A stretch of 64,000 nt of DNA from Phycisphaeraceae bacterium (lineage in GTDB: Bacteria; Planctomycetota; Phycisphaerae; Phycisphaerales; Phycisphaeraceae), in NCBI GenBank assembly GCA_029260595.1, contig JAJDCY010000024.1, positions 372,001-436,000 on the forward strand, read 5' to 3'. The notes under the pieces were generated by a model. It saw only the letters and a list, made by a program, of their open reading frames with translations, made no database searches and was not told where the DNA came from. The translations under genes and the position numbers were made by a program. Within the stretch, counting starts at the first letter, position 1. Each line of letters opens with the position of its first letter. Shown here in pieces: positions 52,960 through 60,413 of this stretch.

Positions 52960-55146
52960 TTAATCGGTCGCACGTCGGCGTCGCACAAACGCGGGCGCGA
53001 GCGCAATCAAAACACACCCCGTCGCCGGCTCGGGGATCAGAAAATCGCTGAGCACGATACTGTTGGAATTGAACGGGCTGCCGGCTCCGTAGCTGACGCG
53101 GAACGTCCCGTGGTGACCCGCCGTGTCCAGCCGATTTCCGCTGAGCACATTGGTGAACGCCCCCGCGATCTCGGTGTCCGCCGTAGCGATGACGAAGGTG
53201 TCACTAGCATCTACCAGCGCCTCAAACCCGTCGATCAACGCGATGATCAACTCGCCGCCGATCGCCAGGTCCGCATTCACATCAAGATGATCGTGCTCGG
53301 TCCCCGCCGCGGTTCCGCCGATCTCAAACTCGCTCTGTGCTGTGCCCAGCAGCGTCACGTCGCCGTTGACCGTCAATAGCCCGGCTGACTCACCGACCGA
53401 GAGCGTGTCCGCGATGCTGACCGGCGCGGTCACCACGCCGCTGCCCTCCAGACTCCCGCCCAGGATATCGATCAATGCCATCGCCGTTTCAATAGTCCCA
53501 CCTGAGAGGCGCGTCACACCGCCGGTCTGGGTGTACCCGCCTGGGATGCTCAGCGTCGCGTTGTTCTTGGATTCGATCGTCCCGCCATCCTGGCTAAAGC
53601 CGTGCGGATCGATCGTCATGGTCAACGCGTCGCCCTCTGCGTCCGCTGAAATCGTGCCCTGATTGATGACCTGTCCGACCCCCGGGTCGGAGTGGATCCC
53701 CGCATCCGGGCCGCGCAGGTTCACCGTCGCGCCGGGTCCGAGCGTCAGCGTATTGTTCCCACTGACATCCAACTCAGCCGTCGTGCCGTCAAGATTGATC
53801 GTCGTCGTGTCCAATATCTGAGTGTCCTCGATGATCAACCGTGCGCTGTTGCCGAGGTTCGCGTCCCCTGTAAAGCCCGACCCATTGAGCAGCCGGACGC
53901 GCGCCCCATTGCCCGTATCCAGGTGCAGGTCGCCAAGCACTATTACCCCGTCAAGCCGATTCGTGTTGGCGAACGCAAACGCGAGCACCGCGCCGCCTTC
54001 CTGCGAGACCTCCCCGCCGGTGATCTTGCCCGTCCGCACCGTGTACGTGCCCGTCGCGGCCGTCAGCGCGAGCGTATCGCCGGTGTTGTCAAGGTTGCCC
54101 TGGATGAAGATCCCCGTCGATCCCGATCGCGTGATCACGCCGATGTCAGCCGTCAAAAAGTCGTTGTTCAACTCCATCGTCGAGTCGGTCAGCAGCACCG
54201 TCCCGTCGTTGTCCCAATCACCGTTGAACCGCAGCAGCCCACCGGTCGCCTGGATCGTGCCGCCGGCCTCGTTGACCCACGAACGCCCGGTGCGCCCGAT
54301 CTGTACACGCGCATTCTCGACGGCCGAGACCACGCCGCCTGACGCGTTGGTGAACACGTCCGGGTCGATCGTCATGTTGCGGATATTCCCATCGGCGTCT
54401 GCCGCGATCGTGCCCCGGTTGACCACCTGCCCGTTCCCCCCGAGAAAAAGGTCAGCCGTGATCTGTGCGTTGGCGCCGCGCAGGTTGACCAACGCGTTCG
54501 GCCCCAGCGTCAGCGTGTTGTCGCCGCTGACACCGAAGTCCGAATCATTGCCCTCAAGGTGGATACTTGTGTTGTCGAGCGTGCGCGTGTCGTCGATGAT
54601 CAGTTTCGCACCCGTGCCGAGTGTCGCATCGCCCGTGTACCCGGCACCGTTGATCAGCCGGGCCAGCGGTTCGGTGCCGGTCATCAGGTCGAGCCCGTTC
54701 TGCACCGTCGCCCCGTCGAGAAGATTTGCCGGGTTGCTTGTGAACACCAGACCGCCGCCGTTCTGGTTGACAACCGTGTTCGCGATCGTCCCGCCATCGA
54801 CGCGGTACGTCCCGCCGAGCAGATCCGCCGCGCCTGTTGCGGTAAACGTGCCCGCGGTATGAGCGACCGTGGCTGACGCAGAGTTGAGCGTGAGATCCTC
54901 GATCGCGACGGTCGTATCAAGTGTGACGGTGTAGTCCGGTCCGCCGGCGTCGATCACCGCGTCGAAGGTCTGCCCGCCGTTGTTGGGGAACTGCGGGTTG
55001 CTATCCCAGTTGGCCGGGTTATCCCAATCGCCGTTCGCCGCCGTCCAGGTCGAGGTGATGTCAGCCGCGCGGGCAGCGTGCCCAACAACACCGACGACCA
55101 AGGCACCAACCACCGTCGTCATGAGCCGGTTGTGTTCTCGCCGCAT
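52960..55146 (-). CDS. PEP-CTERM protein with autotransporter-like beta-helix repeats
   Basis: The 728-residue product has a signal peptide (LVVGVVGHAARA), a start like other planctomycete surface proteins (WTAANGDWDNPANWDSN) and a long Gly/Thr/Asn-rich repeat region that should form a beta helix. A module of about 155 residues is duplicated (about 111-270 and 366-520): each has ARLINGAGYTGDATLG or VRLLNGSGFTGDANLG, and NTLTLGP. The part near residue 590-690 (GLLTVNGDVTLLGTAQSEFEI) is like the autotransporter-associated repeat. The end is IPEPATGCVLIALAPAFV and RRRRATD. AGGAGG lies 6 bp before the start. It is likely an exported surface adhesin or structural protein. Confidence 0.88.
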   Translation of the reverse strand: MRREHNRLMTTVVGALVVGVVGHAARAADITSTWTAANGDWDNPANWDSNPQFPNNGGQTFDAVIDAGGPDYTVTLDTTVAIEDLTLNSASATVAHTAGTFTATGAADLLGGTYRVDGGTIANTVVNQNGGGLVFTSNPANLLDGATVQNGLDLMTGTEPLARLINGAGYTGDATLGTGAKLIIDDTRTLDNTSIHLEGNDSDFGVSGDNTLTLGPNALVNLRGANAQITADLFLGGNGQVVNRGTIAADADGNIRNMTIDPDVFTNASGGVVSAVENARVQIGRTGRSWVNEAGGTIQATGGLLRFNGDWDNDGTVLLTDSTMELNNDFLTADIGVITRSGSTGIFIQGNLDNTGDTLALTAATGTYTVRTGKITGGEVSQEGGAVLAFAFANTNRLDGVIVLGDLHLDTGNGARVRLLNGSGFTGDANLGNSARLIIEDTQILDTTTINLDGTTAELDVSGNNTLTLGPGATVNLRGPDAGIHSDPGVGQVINQGTISADAEGDALTMTIDPHGFSQDGGTIESKNNATLSIPGGYTQTGGVTRLSGGTIETAMALIDILGGSLEGSGVVTAPVSIADTLSVGESAGLLTVNGDVTLLGTAQSEFEIGGTAAGTEHDHLDVNADLAIGGELIIALIDGFEALVDASDTFVIATADTEIAGAFTNVLSGNRLDTAGHHGTFRVSYGAGSPFNSNSIVLSDFLIPEPATGCVLIALAPAFVRRRRATD
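53587..54816 (-). repeat. Two diverged in-frame modules of the beta-helix protein
   Basis: Module 1 spans about 54337-54816 and module 2 about 53587-54051. The match is at protein level, through motifs such as NGAGYTGDATLG, II(D/E)DT, (V/L)SG(D/N)NTLTLGP and VNLRG. The DNA copies have diverged. Confidence 0.6.
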
Positions 55147-55456
55147 CCGCAGCCTCCTACTGTCCGTGTGAGTTCGAGCGGGGCGACCGTTGTGGTGATC
55201 GGATCAGCAACACCCGGGACGGGTCTGCCTGAGCACGGCGTCGCCTGTTGCCCGACGGCGCCTGCTTGCGCCGTCAACCCGGTACGATGTTCGAGGCACC
55301 CTGATTCGCTCCGATTGCGGACAGTGCTTATAACGTATCACATTGCTACCCCGTCGGGATAGGCCGAACCGGCGGTGTTAAACTAGGTAAAGTAGGCCGA
55401 TCGCCCAGGCCCGTCCCAAGACCGGGCTCAAACGCTAAGCACGATGGAGGCTCCCT
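55147..55456. other. Intergenic region with a strong hairpin
   Basis: A divergent region of about 310 bp. At 55254-55275 an 8-bp perfect stem (GACGGCGC with GCGCCGTC) encloses a six-base loop. It lies about 110 bp upstream of the minus-strand PEP-CTERM gene and could be in its leader. TATAAC at 55329 is a possible -10 box for atpC, with only a weak -35. I see no gene here. Confidence 0.4.
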
Positions 55457-55867
55457 GTGCCCGACTCATTCCGCTGCACCCTGGTGACGCCTAAACAGCA
55501 GGTGTTTGATGAACAAGTGAGTTATGTCTCGATTCCCTCATGGGACGGGCAGGTCGGCTTGATGAGCAAACGTGCGCCGCTGGTGACGAAACTCGGCCAG
55601 GGTGTGCTGCGGTTGGCTTCGCCCCAGGGCGGGACGCAGCGATTTTATGTTGGCGGCGGGTTCGCTCAGATGAAGCGAGGCACACTGTCGCTCGTTGCCG
55701 AGGAGGCCGTGCCCGAGGATCAGGTGCAACACACAGACGCCAAAGCCGCGCTGGCTGAGGCCCAGGCATTCAAGCCGCGCACCGAAGAAGACTTCACCAA
55801 GAATCAGCGCGACCTGACGCGCGCCCGCGCGATGCTCGCATTGTCAGATACGCGCGGCGATGCGTAG
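55457..55867 (+). CDS. atpC: ATP synthase F1 epsilon subunit
   Basis: The 136-residue product has the epsilon-subunit beta sandwich: FRCTLVTPKQQVFDEQVSYVSIPSWDGQVGLM and APLVTKLGQGVLRL, then a C-terminal helix pair (LAEAQAFKPRTEEDFTKNQ). Epsilon inhibits ATP hydrolysis by the ATP synthase. The usual neighbours atpA, atpG and atpD are absent, so atpC is separated from its operon here. GTG start at 55457 behind GGAGG. Confidence 0.9.
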   Translation: MPDSFRCTLVTPKQQVFDEQVSYVSIPSWDGQVGLMSKRAPLVTKLGQGVLRLASPQGGTQRFYVGGGFAQMKRGTLSLVAEEAVPEDQVQHTDAKAALAEAQAFKPRTEEDFTKNQRDLTRARAMLALSDTRGDA

Positions 55868-55902
55868 GGCCAGTCCTCGGTCGCGCCATCCGCAATCAAT
55901 AA

Positions 55903-57753
55903 TCATTTTTTCAGCGCTACCGACAACAGCATCAGGTCCGCCGGGGTGATACCCGCCAGCCGACCCGCCTGCCCAAAGGTGCTCGGTCGATACCGGTTCA
56001 GGGCGATGCCGGCCTCGCGACGCAGCCCGGTGATGGCTGCATAGTCAAACCCTCCCGGCAACGGCGCGGATTCCTGCTTCGCCAACCGCTCGACATCACG
56101 ACGCTGGCGATCGACATACCCCGTGTACCGCGCCTCGGCGATCAGCTTGTCAATGATGCGGCGATCGCGTGCCTGATCGGGCAGCGCATCGGCGTCAATT
56201 CTCGCCCGTATCCAATCGGCGTCGACGCCCGGCCGGCGCAGGCGGTCCAGTAGTGTGATGCCGTCGTCGCGGCGCTCCGCTAGCCAGGCGCGTAATCGAT
56301 TCACCTGGTCGCGGCGACTTTCAAATCCCCTCCACCGGTCCGAGTCGACCAACCCCAACTCGTGGCCGACCGGCGTCAGTCGGTCATCACTGTTATCCGC
56401 GCGCAGCAACAACCGATACTCGGCCCGGCTGGTGAACATCCGATAAGGCTCGCGCGGTGTCTTGGTCACCAGGTCGTCCATCATCACCCCGATATATGCC
56501 TGTTCGCGCCCCAGGCGGATGAGCGACCGCCCCTGCGCATGACGGACCGCATTGAGCCCGGCGAGCAGCCCCTGCCCGGCCGCCTCCTCATACCCGCTGG
56601 TCCCGTTGATCTGCCCGGCCAGGAACAGCCCGGCGACCCGCTTGGTCATACACGTCGCATCGATCTGATGAGGCCAAACCATGTCGTATTCGACCGCATA
56701 ACCGTGTCGAAGAATCCGCGCACGCTCGCACCCGGGCAACCGCCGCACGATCTCGTCCTGAACATCCGCCGGCAGAGACGTGCTGATCCCATTGCAATAG
56801 ACCTCGTCCGTGTCCAGCCCCTCGGGTTCGAGGAACACGTGGTGCGATGCTTTGTCGGCGAAGCGCACCACCTTGTCTTCGATGCTCGGGCAGTACCGCG
56901 GCCCCGCCGTCTCGATCTGCCCGTTGTACATCGGCGCACGGTCGAGGTTGTCGCGGATCAACCGGTGGATCGCCTCGTCGGTGTGGGTGATGTGGCAGTC
57001 GCGCTGCTCGATCGCGGGGAACCCGGATCGCGGCGTCATATCGCTGAACGGGATCGGCTCGGCGTCGCCCGGCTGATTCTCGAGCCCGGCAAAGTCGATT
57101 GTCGACCCGGCCAACCGCGGCGGCGTCCCGGTCTTTAGCCGCCCAAGCTCGAACCCGAGCGATTCCAACGCAGAGCTGATCCCGGTTGCCGGGTCCTCAC
57201 CGACACGGCCGCCCGGCGTGCGGCGGTCACCCGTGTGCATCAGCCCCCGCATAAACGTGCCCGTGGTTAGCACGACCGAATCCGCGCACAATCGCACCGC
57301 CTCGGCACGCGCAGACTGATCGGTGTTGGGTTGTACGAGTACACCGGTCGCCCGATCGGATTCAACCAGGATTTGCAGCACCGTGCCCGCGACGATCGTG
57401 ATCTCGCCCCGCGTCGTCAGCAGCCGACGTACCTCAGCCGCATACCGGTGCTTGTCGGCCTGCGCCCGCGGCCCGCGCACTGCCGGCCCCTTCGACGCGT
57501 TCAACACACGGAACTGGATCCCCGTCGCGTCGATCGCCAAACCCATCAGCCCGCCGAGCGCATCGATCTCGCGCACGATCTGACCCTTGGCCAACCCACC
57601 AATCGCCGGGTTGCAACTCATCGCCCCGATGCGGGTCGGGTCCATCGTGACCAATGCGGTGCGCGCACCCAGATTCGCCGCCGCCCACGCCGCTTCCGCG
57701 CCCGCGTGCCCGCCGCCGATCACGATGATGTCAAAATGATCCGTAGCCATCAT
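55903..57753 (-). CDS. mnmG: tRNA U34 carboxymethylaminomethyl-modification enzyme MnmG
   Basis: MnmG (GidA) works with MnmE to modify the wobble uridine of tRNAs, using FAD, methylenetetrahydrofolate and glycine or ammonium. The FAD loop is IIVIGGGHAGAEAA near residue 10, followed by MSCNPAIGGLAKGQIVREID, and the redox Cys motif is near MRGLMHTGDRRTPGGRVGE and YCPSIEDKV. The 616-residue length is typical. The start is one of two adjacent ATG codons. It is convergent with atpC. Confidence 0.97.
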   Translation of the reverse strand: MMATDHFDIIVIGGGHAGAEAAWAAANLGARTALVTMDPTRIGAMSCNPAIGGLAKGQIVREIDALGGLMGLAIDATGIQFRVLNASKGPAVRGPRAQADKHRYAAEVRRLLTTRGEITIVAGTVLQILVESDRATGVLVQPNTDQSARAEAVRLCADSVVLTTGTFMRGLMHTGDRRTPGGRVGEDPATGISSALESLGFELGRLKTGTPPRLAGSTIDFAGLENQPGDAEPIPFSDMTPRSGFPAIEQRDCHITHTDEAIHRLIRDNLDRAPMYNGQIETAGPRYCPSIEDKVVRFADKASHHVFLEPEGLDTDEVYCNGISTSLPADVQDEIVRRLPGCERARILRHGYAVEYDMVWPHQIDATCMTKRVAGLFLAGQINGTSGYEEAAGQGLLAGLNAVRHAQGRSLIRLGREQAYIGVMMDDLVTKTPREPYRMFTSRAEYRLLLRADNSDDRLTPVGHELGLVDSDRWRGFESRRDQVNRLRAWLAERRDDGITLLDRLRRPGVDADWIRARIDADALPDQARDRRIIDKLIAEARYTGYVDRQRRDVERLAKQESAPLPGGFDYAAITGLRREAGIALNRYRPSTFGQAGRLAGITPADLMLLSVALKK

Positions 57754-57857
57754 TCCGGGTCATTCTAGACCGGGACAACACGACGGCAATGCGCACGATG
57801 AACGCAAACGTGAAAAAGCCTGTTGTTTTGGTGAGGGGTCAGCTCCGCGACCGAGCC

Positions 57858-58241
57858 TTAGGAGTCCGCCATCAGTAACGACGGCGACGTCGCCATGGCG
57901 ATCTGGCGGATGCCGTTAGCCATATCGGCGGTCACGTTAGTGAAGTGCAGACCAATCTCAAACTGCTTCGAGTCGATGGTCTTGACCCAGACGACCTCGG
58001 CCTCGATCGGCAGGTGGTAGTGGGCGTTGGACAGGATCAGTGAGACCTGATCCTTGGCCTTGACCGTCACTTTCCCAGCGCCGAGAACCTTCATACCCGT
58101 CGATGAGATATTGAGAGCCCGACCGAATTCACAGCCGACGCCCTGGGTGGTGAACCGGCCGCGCTTGCGCTTATCCGCGTCGGCCTCATCTTCGGCCAGC
58201 AAGACACGAGTCAGAGACTTGGCGTTACGAGTTGGCTCCAT
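57858..58241 (-). CDS. PilZ-domain protein
   Basis: The 127-residue product has the PilZ pattern of a basic N-terminus (KRKRGRFTTQGVGCEFGRALNISSTGMKV) followed by a beta barrel (VSLILSNAHYHLPIEAEVVWVK, FEIGLHFTNV). PilZ domains bind cyclic di-GMP through RxxxR and (D/N)xSxxG; here NISSTG is present and the Arg motif is KRKRGR. It lies between mnmG and thiE on the same strand and may respond to c-di-GMP. Confidence 0.85.
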   Translation of the reverse strand: MEPTRNAKSLTRVLLAEDEADADKRKRGRFTTQGVGCEFGRALNISSTGMKVLGAGKVTVKAKDQVSLILSNAHYHLPIEAEVVWVKTIDSKQFEIGLHFTNVTADMANGIRQIAMATSPSLLMADS

Positions 58242-58361
58242 GAGTACTTTATCGGTCTGGCCGCGGGGAGGCTTAACCCGCAGCGTGATTTACAGCCGGT
58301 CAGGGCCAGTAATGTGCCTGCTGGATCGGCCTTGCCGGGTGGCAAAACCGCTGTGACCCGC

Positions 58362-59459
58362 TCAGGACGCCCCCACGGCTGCATCTCGCGGTGCCCATGC
58401 CCGCCGCAGGGCGCCAACCATCCCGGCTGGATCGTCCGCCTGACACACGATGCTGCTGACCGCGACCCCTTGGGCACCGGCTTCGACCGCTTGGGCGATG
58501 TTGCCCGGCGTGATCCCGCCGATGGCCAGGTGGGCGGTGTGGGGGTGCGTCGAGGTGAACTCCCGCACGTACCCAGGCCCGGCGATCAAGGGCTTGTGCT
58601 TCGTGGCGGTCGCGAAGACCGGGCCGACACCGCAGTAATCGGCACCGTCGCGGATCGCCGCTTCGGCCTCACTGAGGTTGGACGTGCTCACCCCGACAAG
58701 CAGCGCCCGCCCGGCGACCCGCCGAATGTCGCCGCATGTCAGATCCTCTTGCCCATCGTGCACGCCATCAGCCGACGCAAGCAGGGCAATATCAGGCCGG
58801 TCATTGATGATCGTGCTAACGCCGCGGGGCTTGCAGTACGCGACAAGTTTGTGCGCACGGCTGAGCAGTTCGCGGTCGCCAAGCGACTTCTCGCGTAGCT
58901 GGATGCAATCGGCCAACGGCTCACCGTCGCGGTCACGTTGCACGACCGCCTCGACGACCCGCCACCAGTCGCCGCCGGGGCACAGCGCTTCACTGATGAT
59001 CACACACACCCGCCACTGCCGCGCACGCCCGGTCGCGAGCGCCCCATCAAGCCGCCGGGTCCACTCATACCCACGGTACCGGATCGCCTCGATCACCGGT
59101 GAAAGTGGCTCGCCGTCGGGTGATTGGCCGCCGACCACCTTGCTGTACTCTTCGAGCACCCGCAACGCCTCACCCAGCCGCTTGCCCGCCGCGGTGGCCA
59201 ACTCGCTGAGCGACCGCGGCTGTGTCTCCTGCGGCGTGCTGATCGTGGTTCCAACGTCCGCCGGTGTATCGCGATTAGCCACACGCGCGTCAAGTGCCGC
59301 CAGCGCGTGTGATAGATCGTGACGCGCTGATTTGATCGCCAGCGCGAGCTCGCGGTCATCAAGCACCAGCCGCGCGGTATCCTCCATCACCCGCAGCGCT
59401 TCGCACGCCCGGTTGGTATTCACATCGACCACGCGATACACGCCGATCCTCGACGACAT
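58362..59459 (-). CDS. thiE: Thiamine phosphate synthase with N-terminal extension
   Basis: ThiE joins the pyrimidine and thiazole parts to thiamine phosphate. Residues 170-355 are the TIM barrel: DCIQLREKSL, STIINDRPDIALLASADGVHDGQEDL, LLVGVSTSNLSEA, YCGVGPVFATATK and AIGGITPGNIAQAVEAGAQGVAVSS. HDGQ replaces the usual HxGQ with no loss of the pattern. The first 155 residues (RVVDVNTNRACEALRVMEDTAR) match the extra domain of the long ThiE of cyanobacteria and planctomycetes. ATG 59459 is the preferred start. No TPP riboswitch lies before this gene. Confidence 0.94.
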   Translation of the reverse strand: MSSRIGVYRVVDVNTNRACEALRVMEDTARLVLDDRELALAIKSARHDLSHALAALDARVANRDTPADVGTTISTPQETQPRSLSELATAAGKRLGEALRVLEEYSKVVGGQSPDGEPLSPVIEAIRYRGYEWTRRLDGALATGRARQWRVCVIISEALCPGGDWWRVVEAVVQRDRDGEPLADCIQLREKSLGDRELLSRAHKLVAYCKPRGVSTIINDRPDIALLASADGVHDGQEDLTCGDIRRVAGRALLVGVSTSNLSEAEAAIRDGADYCGVGPVFATATKHKPLIAGPGYVREFTSTHPHTAHLAIGGITPGNIAQAVEAGAQGVAVSSIVCQADDPAGMVGALRRAWAPRDAAVGAS

Positions 59460-59654
59460 CCTGGGATCCTGTCTATGCACACCAGCCTACCGGATCGTTG
59501 CCGCCACCCGCCGCCCGGAACGGACACCTCGCCGGTAGGGAGCTTCGAGGCCTAGTGATTCGCCCGCACGCGTGATAAACTCACATTCTGGTTCGGCTTT
59601 GGGCTTGCATCCCGAGCGAACCGCCGCAGACACACGCGCAGGATACACGCTGAC

Positions 59655-60413
59655 ATGATAGACACGTTGATCACCGGTTGGACTGATCTCTCACGGATCA
59701 TCACCGCGCAACTGCCCATCACGCAGGAAGCCATCGAGGCCCTGCGCGCGGTCAAGACCAGCCTCCAACGCAGCGAGCGGATCGAGCTGGCGACCTTCCT
59801 GGGCGATCTGTTCTGGGCCGGCCTGCTGTCGGCACTGCTGGGGCTGCTGTACGTCAAGTTCGGCCGGTCGTTGTCCAACCGCCGCCAGTTCGCGTCACAC
59901 TTCGTGCTGATCGCGATGACCACCATGCTGGTGATCACACTCGTCAAGGCGTCGCTCGCGCTGTCATTAGGGTTGGTCGGCGCGCTGTCGATCGTCCGAT
60001 TCCGTACCGCAATCAAGGAGCCGGAGGAGCTGGCATACCTCTTCGTCGCCATCGCGATCGGCCTGGGCTACGGGGCCCATCAGGGCTTAATCACGCTCGC
60101 CGCCGTCGTGGTGATCGCGCTGGTGATCATCGCGCGTGGCCTGTGGTTTCGCGGCGACGACCACAAAACTCTCAACCTGTTGGTGTCGGCGCCGAAGGAA
60201 CTCGGTGTCTCGTTCGAGCAGATCGAGCAGGTGCTCAAGGGCCACTGCCGGTCACTGCGTCTGCGCCGGCTGGATCAATCCGGCGGTGATCTCGAGGCGT
60301 CGTTCCTGGTCGAGTTCGACAAGTTTGACGATTTCAAGAAAAACCGATCCGGGCTGCTCGCCTTGCATGAAAACCTATCGATCAGCTACCTCGACAGCCG
60401 GGGGCTCTCATAA
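59655..60413 (+). CDS. DUF4956 membrane protein
   Basis: The 252-residue product has four or five helices (LFWAGLLSALLGLLYVKFG, HFVLIAMTTMLVITLVK, LGLVGALSIVRFR and VAIAIGLGYGAHQGLITLAAVVV) with the conserved SIVRFRTAIKEPEE loop, then a cytosolic C-terminal domain. DUF4956 proteins are often beside VTC-type polyphosphate polymerases and CotH kinases. The stop codon touches the next start codon (TAATG). Confidence 0.9.
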   Translation: MIDTLITGWTDLSRIITAQLPITQEAIEALRAVKTSLQRSERIELATFLGDLFWAGLLSALLGLLYVKFGRSLSNRRQFASHFVLIAMTTMLVITLVKASLALSLGLVGALSIVRFRTAIKEPEELAYLFVAIAIGLGYGAHQGLITLAAVVVIALVIIARGLWFRGDDHKTLNLLVSAPKELGVSFEQIEQVLKGHCRSLRLRRLDQSGGDLEASFLVEFDKFDDFKKNRSGLLALHENLSISYLDSRGLS

